From Calliopum simillimum (taxonomy: Eukaryota > Arthropoda > Insecta > Diptera > Lauxaniidae): a stretch of DNA of 64,000 bases. Under the pieces are notes generated by a model, which saw nothing but the letters and a program-made list of their open reading frames with translations, was not told the origin of the DNA and did not search any database. Below are positions 37,212 through 48,189 of this stretch, one piece after another. A program made the position numbers and the translations under genes. The DNA is taken from positions 36,645,948 through 36,709,947 of the forward strand of contig OX638370.1 of NCBI GenBank assembly GCA_951812925.1, in the 5' to 3' direction. Position 1 is the first letter of the stretch, and each line of letters starts with the position of its first letter.

Positions 37212-37758
37212 TCACGGGGTAATGTCGTGCAGGGGGTAATGTTGTGCACTGGCTGTTTTAGCCCAAGGAATTGAATGATTTACCAACTGTTCGTAAGGTA
37301 GGGACCTGCTGACCTACTGAGCTTATGCATATAATACTAGCAATTTTCACCAGTTCGTCTCTACAGAGTAACCTTTTTTTTTTCAAAACGCACGCTTTCG
37401 GGACGATAAAAGTGTTTTTTCATCGGGTCAGAAAAATAATTTTCCTTGCGGGAAAATATATCAGGTAAGTGTTTTCTAAAACGAAATATCCTGCCAAAGA
37501 AAAGAAGTATTTGGTTTTAGAAAAAAATGTTGGGCTTCACCGAGTTATCGAAGTTGACCTTTAAAACGACCATTGGGGTAATGTCGTGCACATTCACTTA
37601 CACAAACACATTTTCTCGCTACACAAATGTTGTTACACATGGATGTAACCAATGAAATTATCTTTCGATCGGATGCTTACTCGTTGCATTCGCTTGAGAT
37701 GTACGGCTTTACGAGCATGTCAAAGTTGAGTGCACGACATTGCCCCGTTCTACTCTAA
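37212..37758. mobile_element. inverted-repeat element near a DD37E transposase
   Basis: ACGGGGTAATGTCGTGCA at the left is matched by its inverse TGCACGACATTGCCCCGT at the right with one mismatch. The same word (GGGGTAATGTCGTGCAC) also occurs internally near 37575. It may be a stand-alone MITE or the subterminal region of the transposase-bearing element that follows. The far side of that transposase (near 38892) has a partial match, CCTGCACGATCAT. Confidence 0.55.
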
Positions 37759-37840
37759 TGAATTTTTTTTAAATTTTGTTCTTTTATTTATTAGTGAGTA
37801 GTATAACAAACATAAATAACCTTACACTATTAACAAATAT

Positions 37841-38757
37841 TTATTTTATATAAAAATATTTTACTTTTTTCTTAAGACCCTTCATTAAGTATTGTACAGT
37901 TGTTTCGTCGACAGTACCGTACGACCTTCGCCACTTATTTTTGAAATCTTTTAAATGTTTTGCAGTGCTTTTACTCTTCTGAAGATCTAATTTCATTAGA
38001 GCCCAATATCTCTCAATAGGTCAAAGCTGTGGGCAGTTAGGTGGATTCGCATTTTTGGGAACAAAATTTACATTATTGCTTTTGTACCATTTTATGGTGG
38101 CTCTAGAGTAGTGAGAGGTTGCCAAATCAGGCCAGAACATTACAGTACCTCCGTGCTCACGAATAAATTGCAAAAAACGTTTTTCGGAGCATTCATCAAT
38201 ATAAATTTTTGAGTTAATTGCCAAACCATATACTGCTTGGGAAATTTTTTACTTTTCTTCTCTTTAAATTTGCTCTGTATCTGCCTCTCCTCCGAACAGG
38301 TGTAAAATTCGTGTCTTGTTAGCTGTTTAAAATCTGCTTTAACGTATGTTTCATCGTCCATTATGCAGCATTCAAATTAAGTCAGGTAACCGACATATAA
38401 CTTTCGAGCTCGCTTTTGAGCCTCTGACTGCTTTTCGTCGGAACGGTTTGGTACTTTTTGAACTCTGTAGGTTCTTAGCTTAAGTTTTTTCTTTAGTCTG
38501 TTTATAGAAAATTTTGAGGTTTTTGCTCTGGCAGCCATATCTCGTTCTGAAGTGTTGGGATTCTGATTAAAAAGGCGCTTCACTTTTTTCACCAATTGTG
38601 GGTCTATACTGGCTTTTCTACCTAAACTCTTTTTCCGCGTAATAAGTTGACCCTTTCTATAATTCGAAATAACCCTTTGGACAGTGATTTTTGATGCACC
38701 TGTTTTTTTAGCTATGACTGAATATTTTAATTCTCGTTTTTGCATGCAAGTGTACAA
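37841..38757 (-). pseudogene. DD37E Tc1/mariner-group transposase, decayed
   Basis: The N-terminal part (38757-38377) is a paired-type DNA-binding region with two helix-turn-helix units: KKTGASKITVQRVISNYRKG and NPNTSERDMAARAKTSKFSI. It ends RKLYVGYLT then a stop. The same frame resumes with MDDETYVKADFKQL, holding the first catalytic Asp. Near 38225 part of the catalytic domain is lost and the frame shifts to INSKIYIDECSEKRFLQFI. FWPDLATSHYS has the second Asp, and NPPNCPQL is followed by a TGA just before PIERYWALMK with the Glu. The Asp-Glu spacing is 37, as in the mosquito ITmD37E group. The frame ends at TAA 37843-37841. Two in-frame stops, a deletion and a shift make it inactive. Confidence 0.88.
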
Positions 38758-39149
38758 AATAAGTTTGCTCTTTTTTTCTTGATTGCTAGATATCTGTATT
38801 GTCTGAAGTTTGTTTGTGTTGTAGTGTTATATATTTTTTTAATCGTCATGTTATATAGAAAATATAGCACCCATATTTCGACCTGCACGATCATCAGGTA
38901 AACCATAATCTTAAGGAATAAAGGGTCAAATTTTTCTGGGGCAGTCCTTACTTACCTTCATATTGAGTTGGTAAACATTTATTATAACTACTACGATCAC
39001 GTTTTAGATTTATATTTTCTATCATTTCTTCGTAAAAAAGGGTCTGTTATAGTTATTTGTGGAAAATATGTTTTCAAAAATTTCGTTTCAGTGCGTCAGA
39101 GTATAGGTTTTCATTTAAAAACACTTGAGAAATCTTAGATATCGAGTAT

Positions 39150-39620
39150 TGTATGCAAAATCTGTGTCGACAAATTACGCTTATGGATGATAATGATTTC
39201 GAAGCAGAAAGTCCTTAAGAATCGCTACCATTCAATCAAAACGAACTTAGCGATTTTATCAAAGACATTGGACTACCGAAAACTTTTTCCGAATTACTTG
39301 CATCCTGATTGAAAGAAAGAAATCTCTTAACTAAAGAAACTAAAGTTTCGTATTACTGATTTGAGCGAATGGTGGTTCTTTAACGATTCGACAAAATGCA
39401 ATATCAAATTCATTCAACGAAAGTTAAGGAAGAATACCACACGACAAGATTAGCAGAGACCAAAGCTAAATCAGAAAGTTGGACCAGAAAAGAATGACCT
39501 TCTAGGGAAGCACTAGTTCCAGATAGCCTAAATGTAATTAATTTACATCTTGTGCCGCGAGATCGTATCATATTTCCAACTCTGTATATTACACTTGGAC
39601 TAATGAAACAATATGTTCAA
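39150..39620 (+). pseudogene. multicopy insect protein remnant, 5' part, interrupted at 39620
   Basis: Broken plus-strand frames read FNQNELSDFIKDIGLPKTFS then ELLAS, a stop, LKERNLLTKETKVSYYRFER, and later INLHLVPRDRIIFPTLYITL followed by GLMKQYVQ. I associate the phrase LPPLHIKLGLMKxFVKAL with an uncharacterised protein family found in multiple copies in many arthropod genomes. At least two stops and one shift are present. The sequence is cut exactly at QYVQ by the hAT-type foldback and resumes on its far side. Confidence 0.6.
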
Positions 39621-41500
39621 TAGAGTGGTCCAAAATCCGAAAGTGTTAAAAAGTCAAGGTGCGCGCGACTTTTCTGAATCCTTGGATCCTGCTGATTACA
39701 AAAAAAGCTTTGGAATCAAAAAAAATTGCGTTTAGATATTCCGCAACGAGCTTGAAGGTACTTTTTTAGGAATTTTTGAGTTTTTGAGTTCTCTTTTTAA
39801 TTTAAACGCTATACCTTTTGAACCAGATAAAATATTTGCAAAAATTAAATTGCATTTTGTTAGGAATATTTTGAGCCATGTTTTGCATCAATAATAATTA
39901 ATCTACTTTTTGCCAATTTTTTTCAGCAGCACTTTAAACTTAAAAATTTGTTAATTTTTTGAGGTGTTTGCACTTTCAACAAGCGATTTTTTTCTTATTT
40001 TGCTCTAGCAAATTTTTTTAAACATTTTTATATTTTTATGCATTAATTTATCTTTAAAATAATTCCAACAACTAAGCTTTTAGTAACACTTTTACTCACT
40101 AAAAACTATTAAGTATAATTAAATTAGACTCAAAAAAAAAATTCATTTTAGTGTTTTCAAGGCATTGAAATAAGATATCTCAATGGGATGACTTAAGATA
40201 CAACTTGTTTTTTATAAAATCATTAGTTGATAATCCTCTGAGTAAAACAACATTCTTTGCAATAACGAAATTTTTGCACTTCTTGTTTTTTTTTGGCAAA
40301 ACAGATTAACAGATAGTTTTCATAGATCTTCTAAAAAAACTAAAAAAAAATTTTGTCAAAAAGAAACTAAAATAGCCATTTTCGATGTATTTGTTACTGT
40401 TGATTCCGAATTCAGTCTCAAAATTGCTCTATCTTGTACGGTTAAGGAGATATTCAAACATAAAAGTATAAAAAACACCGTTTTTGCTCTTTTTAAAGTG
40501 ATATTACAAGTCAAGGTTACTTTCGGCCACAAAAAATGGTATAGTGGTTAAAAGTACCAGTCTGTTTCTTTAAAATCCAATTTAAATTATACCGATATCT
40601 TTTTTATTCTCGGAGTTATCCTAACTTAAAAAGTTGAAAAAGTGCAAAAAAAAACGTTTTTTTATTATTTCTGCTAACGATATTTCAGAGGATTAAAGAG
40701 ATATCGATTTAATTTAAATTGGGTTTTCAAGAATAATGCCTTCACTCTTATTTTCAATACCAAGCTGAAAGTTACCATGTCCTTATATAACAGCTTCAAA
40801 ATTATCAAAAATGGTGTTTTTTGCATTTTTAGTTTAGGATATCTCTAAAACCGTACAAGATAGAGCAATTCTGAGACCGGATTTAGAATTTTCATGAACA
40901 AATACATCTTAAATGACTATTGTTGTTTCTGTTTCACCAGGAAAATTTTAAACTCAAAGTTTTTTTTTTGGCCAAATTTGATTAAACTTTACGGTTTTTA
41001 GCAAGTAAAGTGAAGCTGGTGGCTTAGTTGTTGGAGTCAGTTGATAGATAAATTAATGCGTAAGAAAATAGAAACATAAAAAAAAATTCGCTTGAGCAAA
41101 ATAAGAAAAAAATCGGTTCTTGAAAGTGCAAATACCTCAAAAAATTAACAAATTTTGAAGTTTAAAGTGCTGCTAAAAAAAATTGAAAAATACAACATTA
41201 ATTATTATTAATGCAAAAAATGGCCCAAAATATTCTTAACAAAATGCAATTTAATCTTTGCAAATACCTTATCTGGTTCAAAAGATATAGCGTTTAAATT
41301 AAAAATAGTACTCAAAAACTCAAAAATTCCTAAAAATGTAACTTCAAGCTCGTTGCGGAATATCTAAACGCAATTTTTTTTTGGTTCCACAGCACTTTTT
41401 GTAATCAGCAGGATCCAAGGATTCAGAAAAGTCGCGCGCACCTTGACTTTTTAACACTTTTGGTTTTTCCATACAAAATTTGGACCACTCTAATGTTCAA
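39613..41500. mobile_element. hAT-type foldback element, 1872 bp, with 8 bp target duplication
   Basis: The element (39621-41492) starts TAGAGTGGTCCAAAAT and ends with the inverse, TTTGGACCACTCTA. It is flanked by exact copies of ATGTTCAA (39613-39620 and 41493-41500). Inverted matching blocks continue from both ends almost to the middle (about 40557): GCGCGCGACTTTTCTGAATC with its inverse, GCTCTATCTTGTACGGTT with its inverse, and CAATTTAAATT near the centre. The arms are therefore about 900 bp each but clearly diverged. The 8 bp duplication and a TAGAG terminus fit the hAT superfamily. It has no transposase and is inserted in a decayed reading frame. Confidence 0.92.
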
Positions 41501-42025
41501 GCACTAAACAGAGATGGTAAATGTTTTAAGTATATTTCAAGGAATTTTCCAGAGAAGCTCAAAGCATGCATATTTGACGGCCCACAAATTCGCAAACTAA
41601 TTTCGGCAGTTCAATGTAAGAAATTGAGAAGAACGCATGGGATTCGTTGGTTTGGGCTATTAAAAATTTCTTAGGCAATAGGAATAATTATGATAAGTTG
41701 AGCATGTTGAAAAGATGTTGTCTCACTTTCAGCGACTTTGATGCAAAATGGGCATCAAAAGTTCACTTCCTTCAGAGCCTAAAAGTCCTGGGAAAGTGAG
41801 TGAAGAACAGGATGAACGATTTCACGACAATATTCAGACTATGAAGGATCAATTCTAGGGTCGCTGAAGCGCACATATGATTTTTTTCTGGAGCATTCAG
41901 AGTAGCACTTTGTCATTCAAAAACCATATACTTCAAAAACAAGATCTGATTCAAAAAAAACTGAAAACATACTTGAAATCAGCGTCAAATATTAACTCAG
42001 AATTATGTAAAATATTTCAAGCAGG
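41493..42025 (+). pseudogene. multicopy insect protein remnant, 3' part
   Basis: This continues the frame interrupted at 39620. ALNRDGKCFKYISRNFPEKL then KACIFDGPQIRKLISAVQ follow directly after the target duplication, matching the expected order ...MKxFVKALxxxGxxFxYL...FPxLSEAKLKxGIFxGPQIR of the family. Further down the frame shifts several times (SLSATLMQNG, HFLQSLKVLGK are in other frames). It ends indistinctly near 42020. No function can be assigned. Confidence 0.6.
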
Positions 42026-42029
42026 GAGA

Positions 42030-42275
42030 AAAATGGGCGGTGCTACGCCCCTCAAAAAAAAAACTATTTCTGCATATTTATGAAACTGCATGATGGAGAT
42101 AGATGAGATTTGGTACACATTTTAAGGGTATTAAGAAAAATAATGCTCACTGGAAAAGTGGACAGTAAATACCACGACCCTCAAAAACCAAATACATGAT
42201 ATTTCTAAAATTATTTGATTCGTGTTGATGAGATTTGGTAAATATGTAAAGGTAAAGCAACGCTCAACGGGAAAA
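42030..42275. repeat. two-unit repeat with GGCGGTGCTACGCCCC
   Basis: TGATGAGATTTGGTA (GATGAGATTTGGTAC and a second copy), CCCCTCAAAAA or CCCTCAAAAACC, and AATGCTCACTGGAAAAG or AACGCTCAACGGGAAAAG each occur twice about 110-130 bp apart. The style resembles internal repeats of Helitron-like elements, but no ends are visible. Confidence 0.5.
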
Positions 42276-42279
42276 GCTA

Positions 42280-43460
42280 AATATGCAATAACAAAATTGA
42301 CAAAGATTTTTGTCTACAAAAGAGCTTCAAATTTTTTACCAAAATTTTTGTTAGAAACGAAAAAAAACGTGTAGAAAACTTTTCTAACGAGTGGAGATTT
42401 TTTAAATTCAGAAATATGTCATCAAATGAACTGAATCTAATAAAATTTAGCAAAAGCCAATAAAAATGCACTCAAAAGATAACATGCAGTTCTAAAAAAA
42501 TTCTTTCGACCTATTTTCTCTACTCCCTACTATGATATCTTATAAATAAACAAGAAGCTAAAAATAGTTTAGCATAATTTTTTTTTTTTCTAATCCATAC
42601 AAGTAGAATGTCTACAGCAAAGCTGTCTACTTCCTGTTAAGATATAAACTTGTCTTATTTTGATTTCATATTCGATACGCTTTGCATTTATAATGAATGC
42701 ACTTTGAAAGAAAAAAAAAAATAGAAAAAAACTTAAAAAGTTTAACAAATTTACGAGCATTCATTTGTCTAATCAATTTGTAGCGAGTTAAATGAAAATC
42801 TCTATTTTATCGACCAACATATAAAATGAAACATTTTCATGAGAAATTATGTCCCCATTGTGAACAAAGTATCACAAACATAAATTTCTTCACGATGCCT
42901 TACTCTCGACGTTTCAGCTATTTTCAGACATTTTAGTGTTGTAAATTAAAATTTTTTTTCAAAAATTTCTGCCACACTATAAATAAAAGAAAGGAAAAAG
43001 TTACTCCAAAGTGCACATAAAAGTGCCACAAAATGGCAATCAAGATACTACACAATATCACTCGTAGGACAAAGCAGCAAAAATGTTAAACGCATTTTTC
43101 GGATTTGTAAATCTGTCGCTGGTTGTCGTGTAAATAAATATTTTTTAGTGGCAAATGGAGTGCACGAACGAAATGGATGCGAGTGTTTTTTATGTTTGTA
43201 GGGCTTTGTGCCAAAATTCAGTGTTCGTTTTTTAGTAATAGTGTTAATTTTTATTTTATTATGTAATAAATAAATAAAAATTACTTTTTTCCATCTAGAA
43301 TTTTTATTTGGTTTTTAATTTTGCATATTTATCTAAATTTATTTTCTGTAATATACTAGCTTCATTTTCTGCAAGGTATTTGATAACAACAATGTACATA
43401 CGTTCATGTATCAAGTTTCATATCAACACCAGAAATAGATGAAAATTGTTAAGGTTAAAG
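42280..43460. other. intronic sequence without recognised features
   Basis: AT-rich sequence with poly-A/T runs. No array, element end or coding frame is supported. Confidence 0.45.
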
Positions 43461-43725
43461 TGTTGAAGTGTTTTTATGCGTGGGAAGTAGATCACCCTTT
43501 ATCATATCCCATTCACTTTTCTCAGGATGTTTTGCAAATAAAATATACGTCCACGTGTCAAGTTTCATAACGACAGTTGCTATATGTAGGTGCAGAAAAA
43601 CGGCAATCTGAGTATTTTCTGTTTCGAGGTAGAACATTCCCTTGTTTCAACCTCGTCAATTGCGTGATGTTTTGTAAATAAAATTTACGTCGGCGTGCCT
43701 TCTTTCATAACAATAGTTTCCAATT
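43380..43725. repeat. degenerate tandem repeat, about three units
   Basis: GATGTTTTGCAAATAAAATA, then ACGTCCACGTGTCAAGTTTC and ATAACGACAGTTGC, recur with changes near 43390, 43525 and 43665. The minus-strand frames here are by-products. Confidence 0.55.
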
Positions 43726-43789
43726 AAATTTTTTGCATAGTCCTTGGTCGATACCATGTACAATAGGCCGGATCGGTCTCCATACAAAA

Positions 43790-44285
43790 AAAAAAAATAT
43801 TTTGGAAAAACCGCCATTATGTGAAAGCTTACTTTGAGAGCATCTAGGAAACAAAAAAAAAAATTATTGGACCACTCTAAAGATAGCCAAAATGATATTT
43901 TTTCCATAATTTCGGCAGGTGATGTTATATGTTTAAAAATTATATTTATTTGTCAAGTTCTTAATTAGACCTAATTTTTTTTTCATGTGGTCATATTTAA
44001 CTAGTACGACCTAGTTTCTCCGGATCTTATCCTAATAAATGAAATTTTTCTGCACAAAACTAAATCATTTGAAAATATATTTACATTTTGCCCAAAATGT
44101 GCTCTCATAAGCCCTAATTAAGCCCTTTTAACGTTATATAATTTTTATATATCGAACATCAACCGCCGAAGTTATGGAAAAAAGTCCATTTTGGTTGTTT
44201 TTAGCGTGTTTTTTATTTCCTACATGCTCTCAAGATAAGCTTTCAAATAGGGGCGGTTTTTCCAATTTTTTTTTTTTTTCATCGA
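43790..44285. repeat. inverted repeat with arms of about 160 bp
   Basis: The left arm (about 43800-43960) has TTGGAAAAACCGCC, GAAAGCTTACTTTGAGAGCA, CCAAAATG, TTTTTTCCATAATTTCGGC and GGTGATGTT. All recur inverted and diverged in the right arm (about 44125-44275). A hAT-like end, TTGGACCACTCTA, sits inside the left arm near 43868-43880, suggesting nested or mosaic debris. Confidence 0.65.
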
Positions 44286-44289
44286 TCAA

Positions 44290-46260
44290 TAAAGTAGTTC
44301 AAAAATTAAAGCTTCTCGAAATTTCCCTCCCAGGGCTCCAATAGTTGCATTTTGATATAAGTAAGCACCATTTAAATTTTTGTCCATTTCAGAGAACATG
44401 TGATAGATCCCAAACCATTTTCAAAACCAAAAAATGCTCCTATGTAGGTATATGGGCATATCCGAAAATAATCTCTCCTTATGTGACCTAGGTTTTAAGA
44501 AATTTATTTTTTTTTATATTCCACATATAAAAATGTATATTGCCAAGTTTGAAAACCAGTTTAGATTATATACGCGATAATCTTTAATAATGTTATTTTA
44601 GAAGCAATATTCACATTTTATGTTACTAAAACTTTACTATGGTTATGAACTTTAACAATTTAATAAAGCAGTAAAGACTTAAAAAGCGATTTGTTTAACT
44701 AATTCGTATTAAAGTCATATCTAGTAAAATTTATGTGGGTGAATTATAACCTAGATAAAAGAAAGTAAACCTAGATAAAAGAGGGCATTAACATTTTACA
44801 CCTACCAAAGAATATACCCAAAAATACAATTTAATAAATAAAAACTTCATATACATACCACTCAAAAGAGAATGAAATCAAATTAATGAAAAAACATAAA
44901 GCCAATTTTCGTGTTCCATCAGAAACAAAAAAAAACCCTGTAGCATGTCAATAAATAACTCAGACAAAATACCCGTATATTTTGTACAAATGGAATTTTA
45001 TATTTTTATTGATTGAAAACAAAAAAAAACAGCAAAGAAGAACAGGACAGCTCATACGGAGAATATATGGAGAAAAAAAAAATATATAAACTGAGCAAAA
45101 ACGAAATTGGCGCAAAAATGTTTTAATCAATTTAAATTAATTAAATGATGATGACCCATTCAATCAAAATAAGTCAAGAAAATAAATTCACTATATACAA
45201 ATATATGTTTGTATGTTATTAAAATAAACTATTACAAACACAACAAAGTCAAAGTAACACCTCAAATATTCAGTATAGTAAATACTACAAAGTAAAATAG
45301 TAAAATAAAAACGAATGAATTATTGCAAAGTGAAAAATAAATAAATAAATAAACACGTGCACGAAACCATTTCAGTCAGCCAATAAATATTTTGTAATTT
45401 CATAGCCAATTTGTGGTACAAAACTAATTTTAACACAAAATCATCATCAGCAGTGCTAATTGAAATTCAAGACCTACAGCAACAAATATTCCATAAAAAA
45501 AATGTTGTTTTCAATTTTTAACCAGTTGCTTGTTAGCGTTATACAGAATACTTATGAAAAAATTCCAATCGATTTAAAAAATAAAATTAAATTCTTTGAA
45601 AAAACGAAAAAACTCATCATCACAGCAAAAGCGACTGCCACCACAACTTTGAACAATTTTAATGAATGAATGGAGCACTGATAATTGCGTGACTGGCGGT
45701 TGTTATTCGAACATATTCATTTTGAAGAACAAATAATGCGAGTAACGTCATTTTGCATACTATTTCATTAATATGTATGCATGTAGGTAGGTATTGCCAT
45801 GTTTCATGTCACGTCACGATACTGATCCAAAAATAGTTATAAAAAATTATCACACAAATAAGGTACGACTGACATATATGGCAGCACTTATGCTATTTTT
45901 GGTATGAAAAAGTGTTTTTGTTACACCAACGTCAGCTGCATACATATTTAATTATATACACAATCATTTATTTAATCTTAAATTTGGATTTTTTATGCGT
46001 AGTTCTTAAAGATGCCTTGTAAAAAATTTTGTTGCTTTTCATGAAAATTTTTAAAACTTTAAATTGATTTTTGTAAAACCATGATATTCATCCTCCAAAG
46101 ATCAGCGCTATCTAGTGTAGATCAAGGGTGTCAGTGTCAATCACTGAGCCAAGCGCATGCAGCGAAGTCAGCGCAAAATTTTCGCTTTTACAACAACTTC
46201 AATTTCGAATTACAACAATCACAAAAACAATTTTTGTTGATTTTTCATGTCTCGTTTATG
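44290..46260. other. intronic sequence without recognised features
   Basis: AT-rich sequence with a short (AAAT)n run near 45335-45352. The 69-codon frame at 45460-45669 is lysine-rich and threonine-rich with no motif. I see no gene. Confidence 0.45.
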
Positions 46261-46275
46261 TATTTTCTTTAACTC

Positions 46276-46396
46276 CTAGGAGGAGCATAGGGCCAATATG
46301 AAACATCTCCATTCGTCGCGATCCCTTGCGATGACTTTAATCTCTTGCCACGACTTTCCCGATTCTTGGATTTCCTTTTCCAGTGCCTCGTTTACA
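46276..46396 (-). pseudogene. C-terminus of a non-LTR retrotransposon protein
   Basis: An uninterrupted minus-strand frame reads VVNEALEKEIQESGKSWQEI then KVIARDRDEWRCFILALCSS and a TAG stop at 46278-46276. The W..EIK..A.DR..WR.F..ALCS pattern is the usual C-terminal end of reverse-transcriptase proteins in several non-LTR families. The upstream reverse transcriptase domain is absent. A related, more decayed copy is at 30055-30570. The exact clade cannot be named from 40 residues. Confidence 0.6.
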
Positions 46397-46458
46397 ACAA
46401 CAATAATATTTCAACAATTTTCAAAATTTCTTAGAACTAGGACACACACAAAAAGTAG

Positions 46459-46668
46459 GGGTATTCACGCGTTTATGCGCAATGCTCTTGCGTCATTGCG
46501 GAAGTGCGGTTTGCGCAAGTTTGACATTTGTAAAACAACAAACACATTGCCGAAAATTTCACACTACTTCTGCAATTTCTCAGGATGGAAATATTCACAT
46601 TGAACGTTCAGGCGTTAGTGCGTAAGAGACTTGCATTTTTGCAACTGCGCATCAACGCATTAATACCC
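46459..46668. mobile_element. MITE, 210 bp
   Basis: The left end GGGTATTCACGCGTTTATGC continues GCAATGC and is mirrored by the right end (inverse GGGTATTAATGCGTTGATGC continuing GCAGTTGC). Terminal repeats are about 27 bp with five or six mismatches or indels. No target duplication is resolved and no coding capacity is visible. Confidence 0.75.
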
Positions 46669-46784
46669 ATATTGTTTGTTGTTTATGTTTTTGATGCGAC
46701 GTAGTCGTTGTTATTGTTTTATGTTGGTTCGAGTTCGATTTTGTGTGAACTCAAAAAAAGCAACAAAAACGCGAAATTTTGACG

Positions 46785-46960
46785 AGCTTCAGTCCTATTA
46801 AGTTTAAGTGTTTGAAGTGTTATTCAAAGTTATTCTGAGTATTATTTGACACCATGAATCATGAAGAATTTAAAACAAAAAATTGTACCAGATACTCCAA
46901 TCATATTATTTCTGTAATTTGCTTTTTATTTAACTGGAGATCTTTTAAAATTAATACACG
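46785..46960 (+). promoter_or_regulatory. possible initiator and start codon, plus strand
   Basis: TTCAGTCC at 46788-46795 is a perfect arthropod initiator word (TCAGTC). About 62 bp downstream is ACCATGAATCATGAAG, with ATG at 46854 followed by a short open frame (MNHEEFKTKNCTRYSNHIIS). The intervening leader style (AAGTGTTTGAAGTGTTATTC) looks like a fly 5' UTR. No downstream promoter element at the expected place and no second exon were found. It may be a truncated retrocopy or chance. Confidence 0.2.
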
Positions 46961-46962
46961 GA

Positions 46963-48189
46963 GAAAAATACGCATCATAATTTTTACTCCACTCGGGTAG
47001 TCAAAAAACTAAAGTAATCAACACTAAATTTCAAACATGAATTAACTTACGTATGAAGTCATATTTACAAATAAAATGTAGTTAAATAATAAAATAATAT
47101 GTAGGGTAAGGGAGGGAAATATGGACTACGTGGATAATATGGACCACACGGTTGTTTCCCACTGCATACATATTTACCGTTATTCATGTTCAAACTTTAC
47201 GCTTATACCTAAAGCTTATAATAGTGCGATTTTAGCGTTCGGTGAAGTGAAGTTGTTTTTACTAAAAAAATTTTTGGTGATTAATTTTTTCTAGAGAGTA
47301 AATAAATCATTAATTTATATATAGTTAGTTAATACCATTTTTAATTTATTAGCACAAATAAGTTCATTAACTACAACAGTTTTCAATAAAAACCCATTTA
47401 TTTCACCAACACGTGCTGCGGGTAATATGGACCACCAAAGGAAATATCCTCAAAAACAAATGTATTTATTATCTTTTTTAGGTGGGGAATCTAGATGCAG
47501 TTTTTATGACGAGTCTGATGGTCATTATTTGTAATTCGTAAGCTACTTACAAAGGAAAAGAAGATGAAAAATGCATATAATGTAATACCGTGGCTTATCT
47601 TGGGTTGAATGTGTAATCTGGCGTTCTTGGAGTCATAAAAAATGTTAAGAATGTGAAAGTGAAATTTTTATATGCAAATAAACATGTGGGGCAATATGGA
47701 CTATATAGTCCATATAACACTACACTTTTTGTTTATCTTCATTTTGAGTTTTTTAATTTTTTTTTTTTTCATTATCCTGATGAGATTTGTAAATAAAACT
47801 GAATCAAAATAAAAGTTAATTGCTTCCTTTAAAGAATGAGATAAAATTAATTGTTTTGTTTTATGTTTTTTGAGTTTTATTTAAAAAAGAAAGATTGGTG
47901 GTCCATATTTCCCTCCCTTACCCTACTGCGCAAGTAGCGCAGAAGGGCCAGGGTTCGTATCCTAGTGCGGTCAGTTCATAATTTTTTTTTTTTTTTGTTT
48001 GAACTTTACAGTAAGGTAAATTTCACGTCAATTTTTTCAAAAAAAATACTAGCAAGCATACATTTTGAATTGACTAAAACAGTAAGGTGAAATTTATTTC
48101 GGTGTGGAGTCGTCACTATTCTGACTAAAAGTTCTGGTAAAATTTATGAGAAATAAAGTAGGAAGTACTATTTTTTTTCTCCGTGTATT
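46963..48189. mobile_element. outer element carrying a nested insertion
   Basis: The ends are AATACACGGAGAAAAA and the inverse TTTTTCTCCGTGTATT. Without the inner 820 bp insertion the element is about 405 bp. It contains a short piece with TAGCGCAGAAGG and GGGTTCGTATCC (47934-47955) that resembles compressed RNA polymerase III A and B boxes. The boundary duplication is not resolved. Confidence 0.6.
47102..47925. mobile_element. TA-flanked DNA transposon, 820 bp, nested
   Basis: The element (47104-47923) has 23 bp perfect terminal inverted repeats starting GGGTAAGGGAGGGAAATATG. It is flanked by TA on both sides (47102-47103, 47924-47925). Internal sequence repeats the end motif as GGGTAATATGGACCACC and GGGCAATATGGACTATA. 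TA duplication and this end style fit the Tc1/mariner/pogo group. There is no transposase frame, so it is non-autonomous. It has inserted into the element at 46963-48189. Confidence 0.9.
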
